In this document: in pieces, positions 20,102 to 28,841 of the stretch
Position numbering within the stretch: position 1 is the stretch's first letter
Layout of the letters: each line of letters opens with the position of its first letter
Assembly (NCBI GenBank): GCA_004802725.1
Contig: SGPM01000340.1
Location: 1-28,841 of the forward strand
Source of the DNA: Antrodiella citrinella
Lineage: Eukaryota; Basidiomycota; Agaricomycetes; Polyporales; Steccherinaceae
DNA length: 28,841 nt
Reading direction: 5' to 3'
Program-made: the position numbers and the translations under genes
Notes under the pieces: model-generated
Told to the model about the DNA's origin: nothing
Seen by the model: only the letters and a program-made list of their open reading frames with translations
The model's database searches: none

Positions 20102-20462
20102 TCAGGCGGTAACTAAAGAGCAAAAGATTATAACGACACACTGGTGGTCCTGCACCCCAATGTTATCCTTCCTGACTCGGACTCTCACGGTAGAATCTCG
20201 TGATGTAGTACGCCGATGGCCTTTCGAATCGACATGAAGAAAGACATTTCCAGATTCCTGCTGTCGACGTTGCAACTCAAAGGAAGGAGCAGTTGACGAG
20301 AGCAAGAGCGCGAAGTTGGGGACGGCGCATCTCTCGGTCCGCCGGACCCTTCGACCCGCCTCTCCTGGTCATAACCATCGACGATGATAACGACGGTCGC
20401 TCTCTACCAGCACACACACTCTTCGGAACTCCGGCATTGATACTTACGGTGGTCGGGCGCAT
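20102..20462 (-). CDS. Weak candidate gene, hypothetical
   Basis: The longest minus-strand frame in this stretch runs from about 20380 to a stop at 20102 and includes NFALLLSSTAPSFELQRRQQ and GNVFLHVDSKGHRRTTSRDS. A possible short first exon starts at ATG 20462 (MRPTT) before GTAAGT. That donor fits the acceptor near 20383 only in a different frame, so no single model is convincing. No domain is recognised. Confidence 0.2.
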
Positions 20463-20519
20463 CCTGGTCGGTCATCAGTTTCACACGTGGCCTCAGGCGC
20501 ATGTTTCTTCGTAAATACC

Positions 20520-20945
20520 AAGTAAATACACCCTGTTTTTCCGTGTGTGGTGACTTCGGTCACTGCTCTTTTCGACTTGTGCTCATTCTCATTTTTTATT
20601 CTTCAGATTGAACGCTGCATCGTCTCCAGTATCGTGCGCTCTCTTCTGGCACTTGACTGAGGTCCCACCGCTCCTCCTGATTCCGCCGACTCTTCACAAC
20701 GTTCATACCACGCACAGCACATCGAGCATCGAGGCGGATCCGACCCCCTGTTTGGAAGTCACTCTCGTACCATGTCCTCTCTCCAAGTTTCTTATGGGTC
20801 GTTTTTATGTTCTGACCGTGCCGTCCATCACCTCATGTCTGCATCTTCATCCGATTTCCTTGGACGTCGCAGGCTCGTATATAAAAGCGGATGAAGAGAT
20901 CCTCGGGACCATCTTTGTCACTTTTCCCCCCAATTCCTACCAGCC
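20520..20945 (+). promoter_or_regulatory. Promoter of the second paralog (TATA at 20878-20886)
   Basis: TATATAAAA at 20878-20886 lies 68 nt before the ATG in a TCGTATATAAA context identical to the first paralog. TTGACTGAGGTCCCACCGC at 20653-20671 is identical to 15818-15836. A CTGTTTTTCC block near 20533 also has a counterpart near 15681. The whole arrangement looks duplicated together with the gene. Confidence 0.65.
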
Positions 20946-21742
20946 ATGTCGTCTTGGATCTTTCGTCTCCTCTGGAGTCTCATCCCAGTCGCACTCAGAC
21001 CCCAATCCAACGATTCCAAGCTTAATCCATACATCGTCATCAATATTTTCATCTCGCTCTTTCCACGTATCTTCACAGCCGCCAATGAATCCGGTGCTAA
21101 TGCAGTCGAGCGTGGGCAGCCGTCACCATCCGTCGCATCCACATCTTCCTCACATCCACAACCTCCTCTCGTTGAAGGGCGCAACAGCTCGTCGGGATCG
21201 GGCTCAGACTCGATGTGGATCGGACACCGCGAGATACATCATGTCGTACAGACTCGAGCTCGCTCTCGTCACTCGAGCTCCAGACGTGTTCATGTTAGGC
21301 CCTCCAAGATCTCGAAACCGAGAGGACAGGCAGGCAGGCCAAACGGAGGAGGGTACACGCTGAAAGTGGCGCTGAGTTGGCGGGATGATCTCTATCACCA
21401 AGTCTATGTGAGTATTCGGGCTTTCGTCCGTGCTTAGACGTGTTCATCGCGTTCATCCCTGTCTAGGAATACATCAAGGATCTCATAGAAGAGGATATGG
21501 ACTACTCCGTCTCTTTTACGCGGCAGCCGCCACGCTTTCTTGAGTCGATCCGCACTGATGTGAGCTTCCATCTTCTTGTACCTGGCTTGTCGCCGATATT
21601 CACATAGAGGTTGGAGGCCCTCGAGTTGTATCCGTTTCTCAACAGATATGAGAATCTATGGCCCGTCGACGACTTCATTCGCGCAAGTCTCCACTCTTTA
21701 AAGTATTCACGCAAGAGCCGAGGATCCCTAACTCGTCAATGA
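20946..21742 (+). CDS. Conserved basidiomycete-type protein, paralog B (229 aa, 3 exons)
   Basis: This is a paralog of the gene at 16083, function unknown. Exons are 20946-21407, 21467-21559 and 21608-21742. Both introns lie at phase 0 and there are 230 codons. The N-terminus again has two hydrophobic stretches (WIFRLLWSLIPVAL and YIVINIFISLFPRIF), then a Ser/Pro-rich linker. The C-terminal domain reads GRPNGGGYTLKVALSW, YHQVY, EYIKDLIEE, VSFTRQP, then LYPFLNRYENLWPVDDFIRA. The last two introns fall at the same codons as in paralog A, and the middle exon is 93 nt in both. The first intron of A is absent here, so intron loss or gain has occurred since duplication. The C-terminus is shorter than in A. 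Confidence 0.8.
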
Positions 21743-22620
21743 AGCCCGGGATGAGATGTCCTCCCCGCGCGCTGACGACGGGGACGGGGGCGGAGGTGAA
21801 TGTGGGCGCGTTGAGTTGATACATCTAGTTTGGATATGGAAGGAGGATGCGCGAGCCAGTGTCCCGGCTCGTCTCTTGCTCAGCGTATGTGTCTCTATTC
21901 CATGGAACCTTGTACAACAGTCACTCTCTTGTAAGTACCGTATGTATGGTCGCGGCACGTTGAAGTATGAGCGACATTACTCCCGCCTTTTATTTGTATC
22001 AAAGATATCTATAAAGCAGGATGTTCGTCCTCTACAAAAGGGCTGGGCATCCGACGCATGCAAAAGCTAAGTCAAGGAGAGTCCTCTGGACGACTACAGC
22101 TGGTGTATGGTAACGTGAGTTGGCAGGAAGCATTCCGGGAGACCTTGCGTGAAATAGGGAGAGAGGGCGGGACCTCTGGTTGAGGGCTGTGAGACAATCG
22201 TGATCGCGAGAGGTGTATACGACGGTATGAATGTCTATAGGACTGGTTATAACGCGTTAGATAGGAGATACCAGGAACAAAAGTGCGAGTAACGTACATT
22301 TGGAAAAGCCTTGATCCGGAACAACAGACCAACACGTCCTCAACATCCATCCTAATTCCTCACATTCGGTCATCGCCAAGAGAGCGTCGTAACAAGAAGC
22401 CATGCAATGGTGTAAACGGAGAGGAGGAGACCAAGTACGAGATTAGATATTGGGGAACGCGTCGTCGACAAGGAGATGCTCCCAAAAAGCCAGTGATCTC
22501 GTCGGTGACCGTGTCAAAGGAGAAGAACGTCAGTGCGATTACGACACCTGGGGATCAATACATTGACGTTGATGTTCGATACGTTTTAGGTATCACCAGG
22601 CAAGAGTAGTCTGATGTGAC
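21743..22620. other. Intergenic; one weak plus-strand frame
   Basis: A plus-strand open frame at 22283-22609 has no ATG near its start. It includes ETKYEIRYWGTRRRQGDAPK and KPVISSVTVSKEKNVSAITT. Its composition is plausible for an exon, but no matching upstream exon or domain is visible. The rest holds nothing I can support. Confidence 0.3.
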
Positions 22621-22853
22621 CGGAGCAGCAGGCCGTTTAGGAAGAACAGCGAGGTAGGCCGGCATCCATTCACCTAACGAACCGTCAGACGATACTTCAC
22701 ACAAGAAGGAATAATAGACTCACCAGGAATGAATCCATCCAAAATGCCTCCGTTGTTGTCGAATGCGCAGGTTGAACCGATGGTGACGGTGACGAAGAGC
22801 AAAGGAAAAGAAAAAACTTGGAAAAACAGAGAAAACGCGAAAGAGGCGACGAG

Positions 22854-22870
22854 CACGTGAGGGTCACGTG
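22854..22870. promoter_or_regulatory. Paired CACGTG (E-box) sites upstream of the Set3-like gene
   Basis: Two CACGTG palindromes, each followed by A, lie at 22854-22859 and 22865-22870, 11 bp apart (one helical turn), about 180 nt upstream of the ATG. Fungal bHLH factors such as Cbf1-type proteins bind this core. The one-turn spacing would place two dimers on the same face of the DNA. Confidence 0.45.
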
Positions 22871-23051
22871 AAACCTTCACAGAGGCCGCCCGCTGCTGCA
22901 GCCCAGTTTGCTCGACACACGCTGCTTCTCTCGTTGTTATCTATTCTCTGTTCTTTCTCGACTTTTCTGGCGACGACGACGGTGACGACGACATCAACGA
23001 CGACGAACCACTTTCCCCACGACCATTCGACTCTCATCGTCGCTGCTGGCG

Positions 23052-26000
23052 ATGAAAAACGACATGGCCGAGGCCGCCCTCGGTCTCCTTGGTCTCAGCT
23101 CACAACCTCATATCACCGACGTTCGAGCTGTCGTCCCCTTGAAACGAAAGTCGTCGGTCGTGTTCGAGGACGGGGAGAGGTTGTCGCCGTTAGAGAGGGG
23201 AAAGGAGAGTGTGAGGGAGAAGGAGAATTTGAAGGGAAGGGCCGCGACGATAGCAGAAGAAGAGGACGAACATCGAGCTGACCACCCACCGCCGCCCCCT
23301 CGACAACGCACACAACCGAAATCACGATCTAAGGCCACCAAACCATCGTCCACCGCCGCCGCAACCACCACCAACGCTACTTCATCCGACGACGCTGCCG
23401 ACCAGATTCGCTGTGTCTGCGAGATCAGTGACGACGACGGTCTGTCTATCGCATGCGACAAGTGTGGCCGATGGGTCCATGCCGCTTGCTTTGGCTTTGA
23501 GAGTAAGACGGACGTTCCTGAAGAGTGGTTTTGCTGGGTATGCGTTCCAAGGCCCGTCGACAAGGCCAAGGCGGTCAGGGCGATGAGAGCGAGGCAGAAG
23601 TTGTTTGCGGCGCAGGAAGCGACCAGACGAGGGTTAGCTGAGGCGCAGATTACTGAGGAGCGAGGACAGCGTAAGATCTCTCCAGGCGTCGAGCGGAAAC
23701 CGAGACGAGCCATCGACGGCAGCGGCCACACCAAACGCAAACGGCGGGCCTCGGTATCGACGGCGTCGACGCTCACCCTCACAACACATCCCCCTGTTCA
23801 CGACGAGGACGAACAGATCGACATTGACGAACCCACAGCTCAGGATTATAACCCCATCGACACCGACATCGTCCCCCTCCAGCAGACACGCGACGTTCTC
23901 CGACGAGCAGCACACTCCTGGCGAGGGGCAACTGCGCTCGACGAGATCTCCTCCTCCTCNTCTGTCGCAGGCCCTTCCACCACCCTCCGTCCCGTCCCTG
24001 CCGTCGCCCACCCCTCTGTTCGTCCGCCCACATACGCTGTCCACACCACCCAACCTATTCCCTCACAAGCCTACATCGCCCCCTACACCTCCACCGTATT
24101 ACCATCCAAGCAATACCTNGCNGANCCTCTCAACGCGTACGCTCANCTCAGCATGCCCAAGCCTTTCGTNCATCTNCTNGGACCCCCACTCGANCTNGCT
24201 TTGGATGCCCGTTTGACGGGTAGGGAATCCCGNTACGTNCGGAGTGGATGCAAGCCCAACGCCGTTCTCAGNCCGGTCCTNTGCAAGAAAGGGAAGCAAN
24301 GAGCAAAGAGNGCCGCCGAGTCCGAGGAGGANGCNGAGTCGTTGACATTTGGGGTATTTGCGCTGAGGGATNTGAAGGCGAATGAGGAGGTNGTCCTNGG
24401 GTGGGAATGGGACGANGGGAGCGTNATCCATCATCTGCCNGCGTTGATCAAGAGCCCACATCTNTTNGCGTACGTCCCCCTTCCTAGTCTTTCCTNNNTC
24501 GTTTACTGACATGTTTTGACTTNACAGACCACTACGACTACAACAATTCCGTAATCAAATGACTTCCATGCACCACGCCCTCTCGTCCACCTTCACCACA
24601 TGCGCNTGCGGCAGCAAAGCCCGCGACTGTGCACTCACGCGNCTCGCNGAATTNNTCGANCACATTCCTTCTCCTACNNNCCCGTTTTCACCATCGGACN
24701 TNCANTACGAGTCCANGACGACGANGGACATAGANAAGNCGGATNTGGGNCCACTNGTCGGNACGGAGNGAGGGTTCAGNACGAGNGAGAAGNTNCCTAT
24801 GTCCGGNGGGATGAGCGGNGTNGNAATGGTTACGCCGACNNCAGACGCTACGCCTTTCGTGAANGGGGNTCATGAAGGTGCGTCGTCCTCATTCNCTATN
24901 ATGGACGNCTNNTGANNTNGCNNGNANNTCGANCATCAGTGAAGAAGGANAGGAAAGGGAANGCGAGGGCGACAGAGGAGGACATGGAGGTCGACTCACC
25001 NACGTCNNNTCGTCAAGATTCGACTCCCCCCTCGGNANCNAATCCGANNTCTNCATCCGNGAANGGCACTTCACTCATCCCNCCGCGACTACGCAAGAGA
25101 TGGATACGNGAGAAGGCNCAAGTNCTGAGAAGGAGTNCGAGTCCGGAGCCGGGTGNTANANCGNTGNACNNNNTNTCAGAAGNNGGGGANAAGGACAAGG
25201 TGGAGANGAAGGGAGNNAAGGACTTTGGTGCGTCACCAAGCTCNTCATNCCCNGAGAANNATCTGACCTGTCNGNATNNANGCCCAGATTCCATCGCCAT
25301 GCCGCCGCCTCCATTGCCTCCNNTCNCTTCATCTTCACCCGCCTCAGCCCCTTCATCGTCTTCNTNGCNTACCNCNNCNCCGTCNTTCCCTANNGTTTCT
25401 ACNTCTCCGACTNCCCAGTTCGCCAGTCTGTCGTTGCTTTCGCCAGCCATTCGTGGACCNTCTTCCTATTTCGCCACCGCGCTCAACCCTGTGCCGATGC
25501 CTTCCATCCTCCACACAATGTCCAAACCTCTACTACCATCTGATCCTCCTGTCTCTCCTTCCCTAACGACGGACGACATGCAGGTTGACGAGGATGGTCC
25601 TTCGCCAATAACGAGTAAAGATGAACCATCAGCACTTGGAGAACCCTTCCATCGACGATCGTCGCCGAGGGCTCTATCCATACCTCGACAACCACCACAG
25701 CTCATCCCCATCTCTCCGTCGTCTCCATCTCCGTCTCCACCGTCACCTGCACTCAGCGTGGCTGCTCTCCCGTCACAGTCGCCGCCTGTCTCTCCCTTCA
25801 CCCCGGCTTCCGTTTCTGCTCATCTGCCACGAGCCGAGGATACGAGCTCGCATGATGATCAGCCTATGGAGACTGAGCTACCAGAACCCGAGCCTCAGGA
25901 TGCCTCACCTGACGACTCGAAGTTGTCACCTTCATCACCCCCGCAAGCCGTCTCTTCGCCCCCTCTGATCTCAGTCAATGACCCGACACCGGAGCCCGAG

Positions 26001-27164
26001 CCTGAGCCTGAGCCCGCGCCGCCCCTGCCTCCGCCGAAGAAGAAGATCTCGATGGGAGACTATTTATCGCGGAAACGAGAGGCGAAGGTGGCGTCTCCCG
26101 CTGTGATGGTCCAGCCGTTGATGGAGGAGCATGAGGAACCGGAGAAGGAGGTGAAGGAGGTGGAGGTGGAACCGACCGCGGACGTAAAGTTGGACGTACA
26201 AGAGCCACCACCACTGGAGTCGCCTGCGTCGCCGGACCCGGAACCGATGGTGTTGGGAGAGACGGAGAGGGAGGTAGAATCTTCGCCGCCGCCGTCATCG
26301 CCGCCTGCAGCCGCAACTTCACGAACACCAGAGCCGTCCGGTTTGGATGAGGTCAAATTCTCATCTCCCACGATCGGTGGTGATGGAGGAGTTGCGGCGA
26401 AGAGAGAGAGTCTCGTCGACACCACACTCGCCAATTTCAAGACTGACCTATCTCAGGATGCATCACCGTCTCCCATTCCTGCCATCAATGGGCGTGTCAA
26501 CGTACCTGCGCTTCAAGACAGGATATGGTCTCTTCCGCTGGAGAGCAGCCGCGTAGAAGACGAGGTGGATCAGGTTGTTGAGAAGGCTGAGGCAGGATAT
26601 GTAGAAAGTGTGAGTTTGAGGGATATAGCAGCTGAAGTCTCCAAGTCGGTGCGTGGCCCGTTCGTTTACACGCATGTCAGCACTGATGCGGGCTTGCAGG
26701 CTATCGCTCCCCCGTCCCTCCCTAGATACAACGCACACGAACTATCTCGTCAGCAATCACAAGAAGACGGCGAGATCTTCAGCCCACCGCCTCAGAAAGC
26801 TCCTCCGCTTGCTCCTCGATCGCATACACCTGCCACCCATCCTCGTTCGTTCCCTTCTGCGTCGTCGTCGACGTACCGCCGTGGTGCACCTCCATCTACT
26901 TCAGCGTCCTATCGACCTCCGCCGCCGGCGTACCACCATACCACGCCCGGGAACGCTAGACCACTCCCAAATGCCCCTCGTGCATTACGCGGTGTCGGAA
27001 ACCCCTCGACATCGTCGTCGTCGTACAGCCTCTCACCACCCAGTCGACTGCTTGGTCCTACGACGCCTCGCGGACCTTCTGGGGACCGAAACCGGGATTG
27101 GGACCGAGAGAGAGCGAGGGAGAGGGTGCGGAATAACAGTGGGAGCAGTTGGCATGGGAGGTGA
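23052..27164 (+). CDS. SET3: PHD-finger and SET-domain protein, Set3/MLL5 type (1330 aa, 3 exons)
   Basis: This is a likely chromatin protein of the Set3 histone deacetylase complex. Exons are 23052-24469, 24528-24877 and 24940-27164. Introns of 58 and 62 nt keep phase, giving 1331 codons. A third, in-frame 51-nt intron at 26649-26699 is possible (GTGCGT to TTGCAG). A PHD finger at about residues 118-165 (RCVCEISDDDGLSIACDKCG, WVHAACF, then WFCWVC) has the full C4HC3 set and probably reads H3 tail methylation. The SET domain covers about residues 365-475. Its cofactor/catalytic motif reads RSGCKPNA instead of the usual NHSCxPN, and the end reads WEWD rather than a Tyr-containing motif, so it is probably not an active methyltransferase, as in Set3/MLL5. 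The C-terminal 750 residues are Pro/Ser-rich and disordered with an EPEPEPEP run. ATG 23052 is in good context. N bases obscure 24119-25460. Confidence 0.87.
24119..25460. other. Tract of scattered N bases inside the Set3-like gene
   Basis: Isolated N bases occur every few to about 30 nt from 24119 to 25460, with one outlier at 23960 and none nearby outside. In exon 1 I count 26 N: 24 at third codon positions and two at first positions of NGA and NTG codons, where A/C and C/T are silent. This is the pattern of real allelic differences masked as N, not of random sequencing failure. Confidence 0.8.
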
Positions 27165-27640
27165 GCTTGGCTAGTGTATACTGACTTTGACGTTTATGTG
27201 ATTGTATTCCCTTCCGTTGCGGATGGCTACGTATCATTCATATTTGTTTTTGCTACCGTGCCTTTATGAAGGCTGTTTCGACCGCGTCTTTGGTCGTGCT
27301 GGATTGGTCCAGTACGCGTTTTCTGTTTCTCGAGTTGCGTTCTTGTTTTCGTATCATTATTGCGTACATAGGTTTCTGATTGTATACCTGTTTTCTGTTG
27401 AATGTTACTTGCCATAATTCATAGCATTCTGCAAGATCTCATAAGCGCGACCTCCTCTCGCCGACTGAGTTGCTTTCCATTGTTGCTATCGAACTATGTC
27501 TGCGACATGCTGCGACACTTCGAAGTTCTCCGCTCAGAGGGCGCAAGTGACGATTCGGCTTGGTTCGAGCCAATTCGGTGGATTTCTGTGATGGTGAGTT
27601 ATACAGAACATGCGACGTAGTGACCTCCCTGCTCTCTGTC
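27165..27640. other. 3' flank of the Set3-like gene
   Basis: The sequence is T-rich with several short hydrophobic open frames, typical of a 3' untranslated region and intergenic DNA. No separate gene is supported. Confidence 0.5.
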
Positions 27641-27649
27641 GTCTTCCTC

Positions 27650-28087
27650 TAGCATTGCTCTCGCGTTCTTCCTTTAATTCCACCGTGAACTTCACCACCT
27701 CTTTCGCCTGCGTACTCAAACCCAGTCCCTCCTGCGCCTTAACCCAGTCGCCGCCTGCACATTCCCAACCGTCGACACCACGCCTGCGCTGAAAGTCTCT
27801 CTCTCCTCTCTTGTCACGTCTTTCGCCATCTCCCATGTTATCCGCGTATCCGCGTTCGCCACGGCGTGCTTCTGCGCCAGGGTAGGGAAGCACGCGTCTT
27901 CGAGCGAGGTGAAGTAAGAGGATGCGGTTCCGGGCATGAATAGACCCAGCGAGCGTGGCGACGCCAACATAGAGGACACCGGGGGTGAAGGGCTCGTCGC
28001 ACGCTCCTTGCTCTTGACTTCCATCTCGGGCGACTTTCCCACGCTCTGCAGCCAATCGGAGCGGGCCACAGAGCGGGGTCTGCTCAT
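27650..28087 (-). pseudogene. Frameshifted MICOS MIC26/MIC27-like (apolipoprotein O type) copy
   Basis: Intact relatives sit in the mitochondrial inner membrane and help shape cristae. Reading down the minus strand from ATG 28087, recognisable pieces alternate between two frames. Frame B has WLQSVGKSPEMEVKSKERA; frame A has DEPFTPGVLYVGVATLAGSI followed by HARNR. Frame B then gives LEDACFPTLAQKHAVANADT, WEMAKDVTREERETF and VVSTVGNVQAAT; frame A gives WVKAQEGLGLSTQAKEVVKF. The TPGVLYVGVATLAGSI piece with its GxxxG-like membrane motif is what I associate with the MIC26/MIC27 family. No GT-AG introns explain the frame changes, and three are needed, so this is a decayed copy. It lies head to head with the next reading frame, sharing a short spacer with a CCAAT motif (GGCCAATAAAA). 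Confidence 0.55.
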
Positions 28088-28134
28088 CCTCTGGCCAATA
28101 AAATCTCGTACTCGACACGCTCTACGCTACAGCA

Positions 28135-28812
28135 ATGGGATCCAGAAGTACTAGAAAGCAGACAGAGAACACGACTAGACAGTTGTCCAGCAGGCCGTCT
28201 GTCAGCTCGTCACAGGCAACAGCGTTAGATTTAGACGCCCTGTTCGGCGAAACGCAAGGATCTATCACGTCTTTCGAGATGGCTCGCACCTGTTTGGAGA
28301 AGAGAGAGTTGATCCCGCAGGGGATGGCGCCGTCAATTGAAGCTTTGGTCCCAGGTCTCTTGCATCTGGCGGCGGGGAATTCAAAGAATGCGACGACAAG
28401 TGAGGGAATCATTGCATTTGCTTACTACGCACGTGAGGTAGATTTTGGTGCGTGTGCTAATATGATTCTGGATAAAATGGGTACTGCTTTCGGAAAGATT
28501 CAAGCTAGTGCGTACGAGATCACGGATGCGACGGAGAAATACGAGGAACTTGTGGGTAGGGAGTAGAAGCTGATGGAGCAGTTGGAGGACGGGGTCTCGC
28601 AGCTGGGAGACGCAGCACTGAAAGCGATGGAGAGTGCAGAGGAGAAGCTCTTAGAGCCCACATTTAATAAACATGCAGTAGCCGGTCATGGAATTTTCAC
28701 AAGCGGGTATTTTTCCATGGTAGGGCATGGTATGGAGATGCATGATATAAATTTTCTAAGAGATTGGTGGAACAGTTGTTGCTGCACGAAGGGTATGATG
28801 TCGATACGGTAG
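28135..28812 (+). pseudogene. LINE gag-like frame broken by an in-frame TAG
   Basis: ATG 28135 opens a 143-codon frame ending in TAG at 28564-28566. The same frame continues past it for about 80 more codons to 28812, with similar helical, Glu-rich content at first (KLMEQLEDGVSQLGDAALKA). Early pieces are LDLDALFGETQGSITSFEMA, RTCLEKRELIPQGMAPSIEA and LVPGLLHLAAGNSK. The ARTCL...IP...P-x-E-x-LVPGLLHLA layout is reminiscent of N-terminal regions of gag/ORF1-type proteins upstream of LINE reverse transcriptases in Agaricomycetes, from memory only. After about residue 180 the translation no longer looks coding. A short host-like gene ending at 28566 is the alternative. Confidence 0.35.
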
Positions 28813-28831
28813 GCGCCGGTAGGCGCCTACC
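28808..28831. repeat. Tandem 10-mer with 14-bp palindrome at window end
   Basis: GGTAGGCGCC occurs twice in tandem (28808-28817 and 28818-28827). The second copy with its TACC tail makes the perfect palindrome GGTAGGCGCCTACC (28818-28831). It may be the edge of a repeat that continues outside the window. Confidence 0.6.
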
Positions 28832-28841
28832 CAGGAGGAGG

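Noticed and set aside
22972..23012. GAC-repeat stretch upstream of the Set3-like gene as a possible CRISPR-like or regulatory array
   Set aside because: It is a simple imperfect triplet repeat without spacers, common in fungal leaders.
25466..26440. Long minus-strand frames opposite the third exon of the Set3-like gene
   Set aside because: They are shadows of Pro/Ser-rich coding sequence on the plus strand; the plus frame is continuous over 700 codons.

Overview
The window looks like part of an Agaricomycete (mushroom-forming basidiomycete) genome. Genes are split by many 44-88 nt GT-AG introns, often with GTACGT or GTGAGT donors. The region contains a Plavaka (CACTA-like) transposase, a DUF6532 protein and a BED-type hAT transposase, all typical of that group. 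No tRNA, rRNA or CRISPR array was seen. All exon structures were derived by hand from splice signals and reading phase. Family names come from recognised motifs, not from searches.

Region 1 (1-2.66 kb) is gene-poor and holds the remains of a minus-strand HMG-box-like gene. Region 2 (2.66-15.25 kb) is a nested transposon. A hAT element is bounded by 23-bp perfect terminal inverted repeats. It carries an intact 11-exon transposase of 1103 aa on the minus strand and a small three-exon gene of unknown function (204 aa) on the plus strand. A complete Plavaka element of about 7.0 kb, with 18-bp terminal inverted repeats, sits between those two genes. Plavaka carries an intact five-exon transposase (990 aa, plus) and a divergent 13-exon DUF6532 gene (688 aa, minus). 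With Plavaka removed, the TATA boxes of the two hAT genes would lie only about 200 bp apart, so the insertion probably split a shared promoter.

Region 3 (15.25-22.6 kb) begins with a minus-strand gene cut off by the hAT right end. It then holds two paralogous plus-strand genes (16.08-17.07 and 20.95-21.74 kb) with closely matching promoters and a shared C-terminal domain. Between them lie a small coiled-coil gene (18.01-18.68 kb) and weak or decayed minus-strand coding traces. Region 4 (22.6-27.2 kb) holds one large gene for a PHD-finger plus SET-domain protein of the Set3/MLL5 type, preceded by a pair of CACGTG sites. Its middle part is peppered with single N bases, almost all at silent codon positions in the SET region. 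Region 5 (27.2-28.84 kb) holds a frameshifted copy of a MICOS MIC26/MIC27-like gene, divergent from a LINE gag-like reading frame broken by an in-frame TAG.

The hAT and Plavaka genes act as two self-contained mobile units, one inside the other. The paralog pair, the coiled-coil gene and the Set3-like gene appear to be host genes. The decayed copies on both flanks fit an accessory, transposon-rich region next to a conserved chromatin gene.
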